64,000 nt of DNA from Xanthomonas arboricola pv. populi (lineage in GTDB: Bacteria > Pseudomonadota > Gammaproteobacteria > Xanthomonadales > Xanthomonadaceae), in contig NZ_MDEB01000006.1 in the NCBI RefSeq assembly GCF_002939945.1, forward strand, positions 235,494-299,493. The letters are read 5' to 3'. A model generated the notes under the pieces. The model searched no databases. It worked only from the letters and a program-made list of their open reading frames with translations, and was not told the origin of the DNA. The first letter of the stretch is position 1, and each line of letters begins with the position of its first letter. A program made the position numbers and the translations under genes. Below, piece by piece: positions 16,311-25,785 of this stretch.

Positions 16311-17435
16311 ATGAGCCGAGTCCACAACCGCGCCCTGTCCGCTGCCGAACTGCAGTCCTTCGGCGACGAGCTCGATGCCATCCGCGCCCGCGTGCAGAGC
16401 CAGGTCGGCGCCGCCGATGCGCGTTACATCCGCCGCATCGTGGCGGCAGTGCGCTGGACCGGCGTGGCTGGTCGCGCGTTGCTGTTCCTGGGCGCGTTCG
16501 TGCACAGCGTGCTGATTCCGGCGTGGATCGCCGGCGTGGTGCTGCTGACCCTGTCCAAGATCCTGGAGAACATGGAGCTGGGCCACAACGTCATGCACGG
16601 CCAGTACGACTGGATGGGCGACCCGCAGCTCAACGGCAACACCTACGAGTGGGACATCGTCGCCACCGGCGACAACTGGCGCAAGACGCACAACTTCAAG
16701 CACCACACCTACACCAATGTGCGCGGCATGGACGACGACATCGGCTACGGCCTGCTGCGCATCTTCCCCGAGCAGCGCTGGCGCCCGTTCTATCTGCTGC
16801 AGCCGTTCGTGGCGGTGTTTTTTGCGCTGCTGTTCGAATGGGGCGTGGCGATCCAGGACCTGCGCCTGGGCCGCTGGTTCGCCGGCAAGATGAAGGCGGC
16901 CGAGTTGCGCGCCTCGTTCCTGCCGGTCGGCCGCAAGATGGGCCGCCAGATGCTCAAGGACTACGTCGTGTTCCCGCTGCTGGCCGGCCCGTTCTTCCTG
17001 ACCGTGCTGCTGGGCAATCTCGCCGCCAACGTGCTGCGCAGCATCTGGACCTTCGTGATCATCTTCTGCGGCCACTTCACCGCCGATGCGGAAGTGTTCC
17101 CGAAGGAGTCGATCCGCAACGAGTCGCGCGGTCACTGGTATCTGCGTCAGCTGCGGGGTTCCTCGAACCTCACCGGCGGCAAGCTGATGAACGTGCTGTC
17201 GGGCAATCTGAGCCACCAGATCGAGCATCACTTCTACCCGGACCTGCCGGCCAATCGTTACGCGCAGATTGCGGTGGAAGTGAGGAAGATCTGTGCGCGC
17301 TACGGCCAGCACTACAACACCGGCTCGCTGCCGCGTCAGTTCGGCCAGGTAATGTGGCGGATCGTGCGGCACGCGTTCCCGAGCCGGCCCAAGCCGGTAC
17401 GTCGCCAACGCGAAGGCGCCTTGCAACGCGCCTGA
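16311..17435 (+). CDS. desB: Membrane fatty-acid (acyl-CoA) desaturase, DesB type
   Basis: A 374-residue integral membrane protein with a ribosome site AAGGAAT. The three histidine boxes of di-iron desaturases are present: HNVMH (residues 92-96), HNFKHH (127-132) and HQIEHH (about 302-307). Hydrophobic pairs lie at about 55-80 and 165-185, with more around 225-260. DesB enzymes introduce a double bond into saturated acyl-CoA or phospholipid acyl chains under control of FabR/DesT. Gene order with the reductase and divergent repressor agrees. A strong terminator follows immediately. Confidence 0.92.
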   Translation: MSRVHNRALSAAELQSFGDELDAIRARVQSQVGAADARYIRRIVAAVRWTGVAGRALLFLGAFVHSVLIPAWIAGVVLLTLSKILENMELGHNVMHGQYDWMGDPQLNGNTYEWDIVATGDNWRKTHNFKHHTYTNVRGMDDDIGYGLLRIFPEQRWRPFYLLQPFVAVFFALLFEWGVAIQDLRLGRWFAGKMKAAELRASFLPVGRKMGRQMLKDYVVFPLLAGPFFLTVLLGNLAANVLRSIWTFVIIFCGHFTADAEVFPKESIRNESRGHWYLRQLRGSSNLTGGKLMNVLSGNLSHQIEHHFYPDLPANRYAQIAVEVRKICARYGQHYNTGSLPRQFGQVMWRIVRHAFPSRPKPVRRQREGALQRA

Positions 17436-17438
17436 TCG

Positions 17439-17466
17439 AAAGGGCCGCCATTGGCGGCCCTTTTTA
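17439..17466 (+). terminator. Rho-independent terminator of the desCB operon
   Basis: The stem AAAGGGCCGCC / GGCGGCCCTTT with a short ATT loop runs directly into a T-tract, a few bases after the desaturase stop. Confidence 0.93.
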
Positions 17467-17680
17467 TTGGCCCAGCCAATCCGGCCTGGCCGCCACACGA
17501 GGTTGCGCCTCGTGGCTGTGCAACCTCCTTGTTGCTTTCGGCAGCGGTGAAGACCTTCGCTGCGATTCGAGCAGGCCGTGTGTGTGCATCGCTTACTGCC
17601 GTGCCTGGATCGGCGTGTCTGGTTGGTCGACGACTCGTCGTGCCGGCTCACGTCAGTGCTTGACGCCGTAGCGGCGCTGG

Positions 17681-19252
17681 TCAGTGCGCGGCGCCGCGCA
17701 TCAGCGCGTGGTAGGCGATGAAGCCGGTGGCCGGCAGCGCGCGCGAGAACAGCCAGCCCTGCGCCAGGTCCACGCCGTGCGCGCGCAGATAGTCCAGCTG
17801 CTCCTGCCGTTCCACGCCTTCGGCGATGGTGCGCAGCTGCAGCGTCTTGGCCATGTCGATGATGTGCGAGGTCACCGCGCTGGTGGCCGAGTGGGTGCCG
17901 ATGGTGTCGACGAAGGACTTGTCGATCTTCAGCGCATCCAGCGGCAACCCTTGCAGGTACTGCAGGCTCGAATAGCCGGTGCCGAAGTCGTCGATCGACA
18001 CCGTATGGCCGGCACCGCGCAGGTGGGTGATGGTGGTGCGTGCCGCTTCGATGTCCATCAGGCTGCGTTCGGTCGCTTCCACCCACAACTGCCCGCTGTC
18101 CACGCTGGTGCCATGCAGCGCCTGGGCCAGCACGGTCTCCACACGGCCGCTCTTGATGTCTTCTGCGGAGACATTGATGGCCACGTGCAGGGAGGGGTCG
18201 GTCGCCAGGGTGGGGCCGAGGTCGCGGATGACTTCAGCCACCACCAGATCGGTGATCGGCAGGATCAAGCCGCTTTCTTCGGCCAGCGGGATGAAGGCAT
18301 CGGGCGGGATCAGCACGCCATCGGGTTGCTGCCAGCGCACCAGCGCCTCGGCACCGACGCAGGCGCCGGTGTCGAGCGCGATGATCGGCTGGTAATACAC
18401 GACGAACTCGTTGCGCTGGACGGCGATTTCCAGCCGTGCCAGGGGCGACAACCGCCGCCGCGATACCCAGATCACCAAGCCGACCAACAGCAATGCCAGC
18501 GCAATGCCGACCGGTACTACCTGCAGCCGTGCGGCCGCCAGCGGCCCGCGCAGATAGGCCACCGGCTCGGTGACGATCGCGGCCCAGTCGCCACGGCGGT
18601 CGCGGCCGGACAACACCTGGGCATCTGCGCCGGTGCCGGATGCATCGGTGGGCGGTGCGATCAGCAACTGCTCGGCGGCGGTGCCGGTACTGCTCAGTAT
18701 CCGTCTGTCCGGCGTGCCGATCGCCAACTGCAGGCCGGGCGGCAGATTGATGTCGGTCAGCGTGTCCGGATTGATCAGGACGTTGTAGTCCCGCAGCTGC
18801 AAGGCCATCAGCGGGTGTTGCGGATTGGCCAGCGGACGCAGCCGCGTGGTGACCGCGATGCCGCGCTTGACCACGAAGTCGGCAGCGGTGTGCGCAACGA
18901 CCTCCGGCGATGGCCCCCACGAGGTGCAGCGCAACCGGCCCTGCTGGATATACCCCAGTTCCACGATGTAGTGACTGGCCAGCACCAGTGCGCGCATCTG
19001 CGCCAGATGCGATTGGGAGCAGGGCTGCAGCTGCGACGCGCCCATGCTCAAAAGCGCGCCATGCGCCTCGTCGAAGGCGGTGTCGGTGCGCCGGATCGAC
19101 AATGCCGCGAGCTGAGCGAGTTTGCTTTCTTCGCGGGTCAGCGCCAGTCGCCATGCCAGGTAGTAGGACAGGCTGACCGGAAGCGTTGCGCACAGCAGCA
19201 CCAGCAACACGGTCACACTGATGATGCGTTGACGCTTCACCTCACCACCCAC
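17681..19252 (-). CDS. Membrane-anchored c-di-GMP phosphodiesterase with CSS-type sensor
   Basis: This 523-residue protein has two membrane segments (about 9-30 and 241-262) enclosing a periplasmic domain with the paired cysteines of CSS-motif sensors: Cys in PCSQSHL and Cys in the variant CTSWG. The cytoplasmic EAL domain (about 275-520) has the intact active-site motifs GAEALVRW, INVSAEDI, DDFGTGYSSL, LKIDKSFV and AEGVE, so it should be active. CSS domains in E. coli PDEs sense periplasmic redox through the disulfide. The start is uncertain: GTG at 19252 (used) or the GTG at 19240, which places the signal helix closer to the N-terminus. Confidence 0.88.
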   Translation of the reverse strand: MGGEVKRQRIISVTVLLVLLCATLPVSLSYYLAWRLALTREESKLAQLAALSIRRTDTAFDEAHGALLSMGASQLQPCSQSHLAQMRALVLASHYIVELGYIQQGRLRCTSWGPSPEVVAHTAADFVVKRGIAVTTRLRPLANPQHPLMALQLRDYNVLINPDTLTDINLPPGLQLAIGTPDRRILSSTGTAAEQLLIAPPTDASGTGADAQVLSGRDRRGDWAAIVTEPVAYLRGPLAAARLQVVPVGIALALLLVGLVIWVSRRRLSPLARLEIAVQRNEFVVYYQPIIALDTGACVGAEALVRWQQPDGVLIPPDAFIPLAEESGLILPITDLVVAEVIRDLGPTLATDPSLHVAINVSAEDIKSGRVETVLAQALHGTSVDSGQLWVEATERSLMDIEAARTTITHLRGAGHTVSIDDFGTGYSSLQYLQGLPLDALKIDKSFVDTIGTHSATSAVTSHIIDMAKTLQLRTIAEGVERQEQLDYLRAHGVDLAQGWLFSRALPATGFIAYHALMRGAAH

Positions 19253-19622
19253 ATCTGCGTGGAGGCGTGTTCACGCACAACAGCCCGTGCGGAGTGGTGC
19301 TGGCATGCATTGCCCCACAAACGGTGCGGCGTATTTGCGCCGCGCACGGACGTATCGCGCGAAGACGGTGGAGACAGTGGCGGTGGAATGATGAGGCTGC
19401 ACGTCGCGAATGTACGACAGACGCGTGGGTTGCGCGCGTCTGCTGGGCGAAGCAGATGCGATTTTGTGCAGATGCCGATGTCGGGCGGCATGGCAATCGG
19501 CCTCGTCAATGGATTCACGCGCCTGCAGCAGGCGGCGCGCTAGGGTCGGGTTGCCTGTGCTCCCAAGCGGGAGCCGCGGCGCCATCCGGCCCCGTGCAAT
19601 GCACTCTCCTGGAGGAATCACC
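19253..19622. other. Divergent intergenic region
   Basis: About 370 bases between the EAL protein and the small rightward gene. No convincing ORF is present; the strong GGAGGAATCACC ribosome site of the small gene ends it. I see no clear hairpin or repeated motif. Confidence 0.5.
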
Positions 19623-19799
19623 ATGACAACGCAGAAAGAACGTGTCGGCGGCACCGATGCAGTGCCGATCTTCAAGATGCAGGAAACCACCCGCGATGGC
19701 GAGCTGACCAAGTACGTGGTCGGCGACACCGGCGTTGCCTTCGACAGCCTGGAAGGCGCGCAGGCTGCAGCCAAGGATCTGGGCACGCTCAACGGTTGA
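19623..19799 (+). CDS. Conserved small protein (58 residues)
   Basis: A short frame with a textbook ribosome site (TGGAGGAATCACC before the ATG). The product is soluble, without signal peptide: a charged Thr-rich start, a likely beta hairpin (GELTKYVVGDTGVAFDSL) and a helical AQAAAKDLG end. It does not match a family I recognise. The good translation signal and biased codon use argue that it is real. It stands alone, upstream of the nested inverted-repeat element. Confidence 0.65.
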   Translation: MTTQKERVGGTDAVPIFKMQETTRDGELTKYVVGDTGVAFDSLEGAQAAAKDLGTLNG

Positions 19800-19882
19800 G
19801 TCGGGCTGCAATTCCGGTCGCCAAACGTCCAATACCAGATAGGCGAGGGTTGGCAGGTCGAGGGCGCGATGCCCTCACCGCT

Positions 19883-20188
19883 CGCGGGACACGCCGTGAA
19901 TCCGTCCCTGGAGGCTCCTTGGCGGCATTCATGCTGCCAGGGTCCCGCAAGCGATAAGGGCGCCGCAACAGACAGTTGTTCGGCTGCTTTCTTGAAAGCT
20001 CGTCTGCTGCGCGGCTTGCGATGGGAAGCCGGTGGCACGCAGCAATCCGAACAACCCATGTCTTGCCTTGCTTGCCCCATGCGCACTGACCATCTTGACT
20101 GGTCATTGCTCGCCTACCGTCGCGAGACCTTATGCGGCATGGATGCCGCATAAGAGCCTCCAGGGACGGATTCACGGCGTGTCCCGCG
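19883..20188. repeat. MITE-like or structured element with nested inverted repeats
   Basis: Two identical 35-base arms in inverse orientation (19883-19917 and 20154-20188; beginning CGCGGGACACGCCG) bound about 236 bases. Adjacent to each arm lies a GGCAT-type hairpin; the right one is the near-perfect palindrome TTATGCGGCAT-GG-ATGCCGCATAA (20130-20153). Inside are two further nested inverted pairs: TTGTTCGG 19976-19983 with 20047-20054, and TGCTGCG 20005-20011 with 20038-20044. There is no plausible coding frame. It fits either a miniature inverted-repeat element or a DNA template for a long structured RNA. The rest of the 19800-20365 gap shows nothing else. Confidence 0.75.
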
Positions 20189-20365
20189 ATGGTGGGCGGG
20201 CAAGTGCCCTGCAGCCAAGCCGTAGATGAGCCGCTCTAGAGTTGCTCTAGCTCTATTGTTGATCTATCCACGCAACCAAAATCCCCCAAAGACACATGAC
20301 ATTCGCTGGTCAAGGGCGCGTGTCCTCGCGTTGGGGCTGACTGCTATGTCAGCTGTGCGCAGCAG

Positions 20366-20875
20366 TCAGGGAAGTGGCTGCTCGGTCAGTCGCCCGGTGT
20401 GCGGGGTGTGGATCAGCGGGGCCAGATCGAAGCCCTGCTCGCGTGCATGCGCCAGATAGGCCTGGGTGATGTTTTCGTCCAGCTGCGGCAGCCTTGCCAG
20501 CAGCCACAGGTACTTGCGGTCGGGACCGCCGACCAGCGCGGCGGTGTAATCCGCATCGATGCGCATCACCCAGTAATCGCCTTTGGTGAACGGAATCCAG
20601 CGCAGGCCTTCGGGCAGGAAGGTGACGTCCAGTCGCGCGTTGCTGTCGTCGATGGCGCGCGCCTCGCCGATTGCTTCTTCCAACTCGCCTTCGGCGGTCA
20701 GGCAGCGGTTCTGCACCCGCACCGTGCCGTCGTCCTGTAGCGAATAATGGGCCGACACATCGGTGCAATCGGCGTCCTCGAAGCGAATCGGCAGCCGTGC
20801 GATTTCGTACCAGGTGCCCAGATAGCGATTCAGATCCAGGGACGGGACGGTGACTAGGTCGGGAAGTCGGCTCAT
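20366..20875 (-). CDS. blc: Bacterial lipocalin (Blc family)
   Basis: A 169-residue protein with the lipocalin structurally conserved regions: the N-terminal LDLNRYLGTWYEIARLP (GxW motif), the Asp/Tyr-rich DYWVMRIDADYTAALVG, and the C-terminal Arg-containing LWLLARLP. The ATG at 20875 is preceded by AGAGG; a start 48 bases upstream would add an unlikely extension. Unlike E. coli Blc it has no lipobox, so this version appears cytoplasmic or unconventionally exported. Lipocalins bind lysophospholipids and fatty acids and are induced by membrane stress. Confidence 0.88.
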   Translation of the reverse strand: MSRLPDLVTVPSLDLNRYLGTWYEIARLPIRFEDADCTDVSAHYSLQDDGTVRVQNRCLTAEGELEEAIGEARAIDDSNARLDVTFLPEGLRWIPFTKGDYWVMRIDADYTAALVGGPDRKYLWLLARLPQLDENITQAYLAHAREQGFDLAPLIHTPHTGRLTEQPLP

Positions 20876-21148
20876 GACGGCCTCTGCGCAGTGGTGTGGC
20901 GGACGTTGTACGTGCATCGCCATGAAATGGATGTTGCGACGCTGGAGAGAGCGGGTGGACGTACGGGGCGAATGCCGTGCCGCCAGAGAAAGGCGCGCGC
21001 ACGCTCACTGCAGCCACACAGGCAGCAAGCGACGGTGCGATGAAGCGGTCGACCGTACTGTGCTGCTGGATTGCTTAGCGTCCTAACGAACAGCGTGGAA
21101 TGGTGGTGCGGCGGGCGTGCGGTCGCCTCGAAGCGCTCGGTCGGTGCA

Positions 21149-22669
21149 CTACGCCGCGCTCGCCGTGTCCACCGCACGATCCAGTTTGCGGTAGCCGATG
21201 GCCTCGGTCAGATGCCGGGTGGCAATGGCTGCAGTGTCGTCGAGATCGGCGATGGTGCGGGCCACGCGCAGGATGCGATGCATCGAGCGTGCGGAGAGCT
21301 GCAGGTGTTCGATGGCGCGTTCCAGCAGCACCTGATCGTCGCCATGCAGGCGGCAGTGATGATCGGTCTGTGCCTGATCCAGTTGTGCGTTGGGTGCGCC
21401 GGCGCGCGCGAGTTGCCGTTCGCGTGCGGCGACCACGCGTGCACGCACGCTGGCGCTGTCTTCGCCGACGTTGCCGCAGCGCAAGGCCTGTGGTGGCAGT
21501 CGCGGCACTTCGACATGCAGATCGATCCGGTCCAGCAACGGGCCGGAGATGCGGCTGCGATAGCGGCGGATGCTGTCGCTGCTGCAGCGGCAACGCCCGC
21601 TGCCATCGCCGGCCCATCCGCATGGGCACGGGTTCATTGCAGCAACCAGCTGGAACCGTGCCGGGAAATCCACGCTGCGCGCTGCGCGCGAGATCGTCAC
21701 CAGACCGGATTCCAGGGGCTCGCGCAACACTTCCAGCGTCTGCCGCTGCCACTCGGGCAATTCGTCCAGAAACAGCACGCCGTGGTGGGCCAGCGAGATC
21801 TCGCCGGGGCGCGGATGGGTGCCACCGCCGACCAATGCGACCGCGCTGGCGGTGTGATGCGGGGCTCGATAGGGTCGCTGCCGCCAGCGCGCAAGATCCA
21901 GCCCGCGGCCGCTGACCGAGGTAATGGCAGCAGTTTCCAGTGCCTCGGTTTCGCTGGATTCCGGCAGCAGGCCGGGCAGGCGCGAGGCGAGCAAGGTCTT
22001 GCCGCAGCCAGGACTGCCGACCAACAACAAATGGTGACCACCGGCGGCGGCGATCTCCAGCGCGCGACGCGCGTGCGGCTGGCCGCGTACATCGGCCATG
22101 TCGGGCAAGGCACGCGCGCCGAGCGCCGGGATCGCCACTTCGGCAGCAGGCGCTCGTTGGCTGCCGTTGAGCGCGGCGCATACTTCCAGCAGCGTGCGCG
22201 CGGTGAAGGCTTCGACGTGCCCGGCGATGGCCGCTTCGGCGCCGTTGGCCAGCGGCACGATCAGCCGTCGCCCGGCCTGCGCGGCAGCCAGGGCGGCCGG
22301 CAGCACGCCATCGACGCCACGCAACTCGCCGGTCAGCGCCAGCTCGCCGAGAAATTCGTAGTCGGCCAGGGTGTGCCGATCGATCTGCCCGCTGGCGGCC
22401 AGGATGCCGAGGGCGATCGGCAGGTCGAAGCGGCCGCCTTCCTTCGGCAAGTCGGCCGGGGCCAGGTTGATGGTGATGCGCCGGGCGGGAAATTCGAATT
22501 GTGCGCACAGCAGCGCCGCACGGACGCGTTCGCGCGATTCGCGCACCGCGGCCTCGGGCAGGCCCACGATCTGGGTGGAGGGAAGCCCGCCGGAGAGATG
22601 TACTTCCACCCGAACCTCGGGCGCATGCACCCCCACGCGGGCACGACTGTGCACCAGTGCCAGACTCAT
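21149..22669 (-). CDS. comM: ComM / YifB family Mg-chelatase-like AAA+ ATPase
   Basis: A 506-residue protein with an N-terminal Lon-protease-like domain (VGLPEAAVRESRERVRAAL, APADLPKEGGRFDLPIALG), then an AAA+ ATPase with Walker A GSPGCGKT and Walker B GVLFLDELPEW, a Zn-like Cys cluster (NPCPCGWAGDGSGRCRC) and the C-terminal Mg-chelatase helical domain. ComM is a branch-migration helicase that helps to integrate DNA taken up by natural transformation. It is 15 bp downstream of ubiK in the same direction. Confidence 0.93.
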   Translation of the reverse strand: MSLALVHSRARVGVHAPEVRVEVHLSGGLPSTQIVGLPEAAVRESRERVRAALLCAQFEFPARRITINLAPADLPKEGGRFDLPIALGILAASGQIDRHTLADYEFLGELALTGELRGVDGVLPAALAAAQAGRRLIVPLANGAEAAIAGHVEAFTARTLLEVCAALNGSQRAPAAEVAIPALGARALPDMADVRGQPHARRALEIAAAGGHHLLLVGSPGCGKTLLASRLPGLLPESSETEALETAAITSVSGRGLDLARWRQRPYRAPHHTASAVALVGGGTHPRPGEISLAHHGVLFLDELPEWQRQTLEVLREPLESGLVTISRAARSVDFPARFQLVAAMNPCPCGWAGDGSGRCRCSSDSIRRYRSRISGPLLDRIDLHVEVPRLPPQALRCGNVGEDSASVRARVVAARERQLARAGAPNAQLDQAQTDHHCRLHGDDQVLLERAIEHLQLSARSMHRILRVARTIADLDDTAAIATRHLTEAIGYRKLDRAVDTASAA

Positions 22670-22684
22670 GGTGGAAGGCCCCGA

Positions 22685-22951
22685 TCAGGGAGTGGCAGGT
22701 GGTGCTGCGGGCGCGCGGGCTTCCAGCGCGGCCACGGCCTGTTCCAGCGCGTCGACTTTTTCGCGCGTGCGCAGCAGCACTGCGCGCTGCACGTCGAACT
22801 CTTCGCGGGTGACCAGGTCCAGCTTGCCTAGGCCGGCCTGCAGCGCGCCCTTGAAGGTGCTCTGCAGTTCTTCGCGCGATTGGCGCAGGCCCGGCGGCAC
22901 CAGGTCGCTGAGGCGGCGGGCGAGGTCGTCGAGCTGGTTGAAATCGATCAT
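22685..22951 (-). CDS. ubiK: Ubiquinone biosynthesis accessory factor UbiK (BMFP family)
   Basis: An 88-residue protein with the family shape: an N-terminal amphipathic helix (MIDFNQLDDLARRLSDLVP), a middle helix, and a C-terminal coiled coil with the conserved LVTREEFDVQRAVL and TREKVDALEQ heptads. UbiK (formerly YqiC/DUF526) is a trimeric accessory protein required for efficient aerobic ubiquinone synthesis and fuses membranes in vitro. The ATG follows GGAGAACACCC. It is upstream of comM, possibly one transcript. Confidence 0.9.
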   Translation of the reverse strand: MIDFNQLDDLARRLSDLVPPGLRQSREELQSTFKGALQAGLGKLDLVTREEFDVQRAVLLRTREKVDALEQAVAALEARAPAAPPATP

Positions 22952-23085
22952 GGGTGTTCTCCGCAGGTCCGTAGGAAGCCTAGTGCAGGCCGGGACACGC
23001 GGGACATCGGCAAGGCAGTCGGCAGGCGGTAAGGATAGTCCCATTCGGCTGTCGGCCGCGGTGACGGCCGCATGCCACGGGGTGA

Positions 23086-23481
<396 letters not shown>

Positions 23482-23628
23482 GGCGTCAGCGGTCAGCGAT
23501 TGCGGCCGACGCGAGCGGCATCTGGCTGACGACGGCCGACGCGTCTGCGAAACGGTGAGCCGGCTCAAGCTCACCCGAGTAGCTGGTCCGCTACATGACC
23601 CGAGCGGTGCCATGCACGCAGCGGGCTC

Positions 23629-23644
23629 ATACCATTTCAATACC
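23629..23644. promoter_or_regulatory. Distal copy of a 16-bp box upstream of the GH84 gene
   Basis: The 16-base sequence ATACCATTTCAATACC occurs here and again at 23776-23791 in the same orientation. Each contains two TACC half-sites in direct order. This copy is 159 bases upstream of the GH84 start, fitting an upstream operator. See the proximal copy. Confidence 0.55.
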
Positions 23645-23775
23645 GCAGATTGGATCCGGCATCCGCGGCCAGTATCGGTATCAGCCTCTTGACTGCAGCC
23701 AGTTTACCCCTTTCGGACTGTCCCGAGACCGGCCCCGCTTGTCGCCACGCGATGACTTGCCTACTCTAGGGCCTA

Positions 23776-23791
23776 ATACCATTTCAATACC
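23776..23791. promoter_or_regulatory. Proximal copy of the 16-bp box, near the GH84 start
   Basis: Identical to the copy at 23629-23644. It lies 11 bases before the GH84 ATG and touches the GGAG ribosome site, where a bound repressor would block transcription or translation. N-acetylglucosamine genes in Xanthomonas are known to be controlled by the repressors NagR and NagQ; that this box is one of their operators is an inference. Confidence 0.6.
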
Positions 23792-23802
23792 GGAGTTCGG
23801 GG

Positions 23803-25785
23803 ATGAAGCGACGCGATAGGAAGTCGGGCTTGCGCCCGCTCTCGGTCTGGCTGGCAGCAGGCCTGGCGGCTGCCGCGGTCCCCGCGTTGGCACAGCCTGT
23901 CAGCCAGCCGGCGATCTTCCCCACGCCGGTTTCGATCGCGCTGGAGGGCGGCACGGTCACGCTGGGTCGGTCGGTGGTGCTGGTGGTGGCGCCGGGCGCA
24001 GATCCGGAGTCCGTCGCGTTGGTACGCGGCATCCTCGGTACGGCCGGCGTCACCAAGATCGCCACCGCAGCGCGTCTGCCGGCCACGCTCGACCGCCCGC
24101 ATATCGTGATCGGCACCGGCGAGGCGGCAGTGGTGCGCGATGCGCTGACCCGCAGCAAGGCGGTGCAGGACACCCACACGGAGGGCTATACGCTTGCCAG
24201 CGTGGCGCTGGGCACCGGCAGCCTGATCACGCTGGCCGGCCACGACAACGATGGCCTGTTCCACGCGGCGCAGACGCTGCGCCAGCTGGTCGAGCGCCCG
24301 GCCATTCCGGCCCTGGCGATCCAGGACCATCCGGCGATGCCGATCCGCGGCACCATCGAAGGCTTCTACGGCGCGCCATGGTCGATGGCCGACCGCAGCA
24401 GGCACATCGCGTTTCTCGCCCGCAGCAAGGCCAATACCTTCATCTACAGCCCCAAGGACGACCCGTACGCGCGCGACCGCTGGCGCGACGCGTATCCGGC
24501 GGCGACGCTGAAGGCGCTCGGCAAGCTGGCGGCCACCGCCAGGCGCAATCACGTCGACTTCGTCTATGCGATCTCGCCGGGGCCGACGGTGTGCTTTTCC
24601 GATCCGGCCGATGCCAAGGCGCTGCTGCGCAAGTTCGATGCCTTCCGCGCGCTGGGCGTGCGCAGCTTCTATGTGGCGCTGGACGATATCGAATACACCA
24701 AGTGGAATTGCGAGCGCGACAAGACCACTTTCGGCGAATCTGGCGCGCAAGCGGCCGGTATCGCACAGTCGCATCTGCTCAACCTGGTGCAGGCCGATCT
24801 GGTCGCCCGCCACGATGCAGCGTCGGAACTGATCATGGTGCCGACCGAGTATTACGACGCCAAGGAAAGTCCGTACAAGGAAGCGCTGCGCAAGCATCTG
24901 GACCCGAAGATCGTGGTGCAGTGGACCGGCACCGACGTGGTGCCGCCGGCCATTTCCATCCCCGATGCACGCGCGGCGACCAAGGCGTTCGGCCGCAAGA
25001 CGCTGCTGTGGGACAACTACCCGGTCAACGATTTCGAAACCTCGGCCGGGCGCCTGCTGATGGCGCCGTATGCGCGGCGCGAGGCCGGCCTGTCGGCGGA
25101 ATTGTCCGGCATCGTCTCCAACCCGATGAATCAGGAAGTGCCCAGCCGGGTCGCGGTGATGGGGCTGACCGCGTTCGCATGGAACGACACCGGCTACGAC
25201 GCAGAGCGCACCTGGCACGCGGCCGCGCGCGACCTGGCCGGTGGCGACGCGCAGGTGACCGCGGCGCTGCTGACCTTCTTCGATACCCAGCATCTGGCGC
25301 CGACCTTCGGCAGCCAGCCGTGGCAGGAACAGGCGCCGCGCCTGAAGGCCGTGCTCGACCATGTGCGCGAAGCGATTGCGCTCGGCGATGCGGCGGCGCG
25401 CAGCCAGGCCATTGCCGAGCTGGCGCGCACGGCGGAGGCGTTCGCGGCCGCGCCGCAGATCATCCGTACGGGCGTGGCCGACAAGGGCTTTGCGGAGCAG
25501 TCGCGCCCATGGCTGGCGGCGATGGAAGGCTGGGGGCGCGCGCTGCAGCAGACCGCGGCCGGGTTGGATGCGGCCAATCGCGGTGACGCGCAGGCGGCAG
25601 TTGCGTTTGCCGATGCCAAGCGGATCGCCGGCGAAGCCGCCGCGATCCCGTCGATTCCCGGCGCCACGCGCTTCGGTGGCCCGGTCAAGATTGCCGATGG
25701 CGTGCTGGACCGCTTCGTCGCTGACGCGCCGCGCCTGATCGTCTCCCGCGTGCCGTCGGCAGCCGAAGCGGCAAGCGCGCAGTGA
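23803..25785 (+). CDS. GH84 beta-N-acetylglucosaminidase (O-GlcNAcase / hyaluronidase-like)
   Basis: A 660-residue secreted enzyme with an export signal (hydrophobic residues about 15-30, cut near ALAQP). An alpha/beta N-terminal domain like that of GH20/GH84 enzymes (about 35-160) precedes the NAGidase barrel (about 175-470) that opens with RGTIEGFYGAPWS. The adjacent catalytic acids Asp294-Asp295 lie in VALDDIEY. A helical C-terminal domain follows. Relatives include bacterial NagJ and human OGA, which hydrolyse beta-GlcNAc from glycans or proteins with substrate assistance. The periplasmic location suggests release of GlcNAc from host or murein glycans. Two identical upstream boxes suggest specific regulation. 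Confidence 0.9.
   Translation: MKRRDRKSGLRPLSVWLAAGLAAAAVPALAQPVSQPAIFPTPVSIALEGGTVTLGRSVVLVVAPGADPESVALVRGILGTAGVTKIATAARLPATLDRPHIVIGTGEAAVVRDALTRSKAVQDTHTEGYTLASVALGTGSLITLAGHDNDGLFHAAQTLRQLVERPAIPALAIQDHPAMPIRGTIEGFYGAPWSMADRSRHIAFLARSKANTFIYSPKDDPYARDRWRDAYPAATLKALGKLAATARRNHVDFVYAISPGPTVCFSDPADAKALLRKFDAFRALGVRSFYVALDDIEYTKWNCERDKTTFGESGAQAAGIAQSHLLNLVQADLVARHDAASELIMVPTEYYDAKESPYKEALRKHLDPKIVVQWTGTDVVPPAISIPDARAATKAFGRKTLLWDNYPVNDFETSAGRLLMAPYARREAGLSAELSGIVSNPMNQEVPSRVAVMGLTAFAWNDTGYDAERTWHAAARDLAGGDAQVTAALLTFFDTQHLAPTFGSQPWQEQAPRLKAVLDHVREAIALGDAAARSQAIAELARTAEAFAAAPQIIRTGVADKGFAEQSRPWLAAMEGWGRALQQTAAGLDAANRGDAQAAVAFADAKRIAGEAAAIPSIPGATRFGGPVKIADGVLDRFVADAPRLIVSRVPSAAEAASAQ

Noticed and set aside
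17684..19543. A 619-codon frame on the plus strand
   Set aside because: Antisense to the EAL phosphodiesterase, whose catalytic motifs are all in the minus frame.
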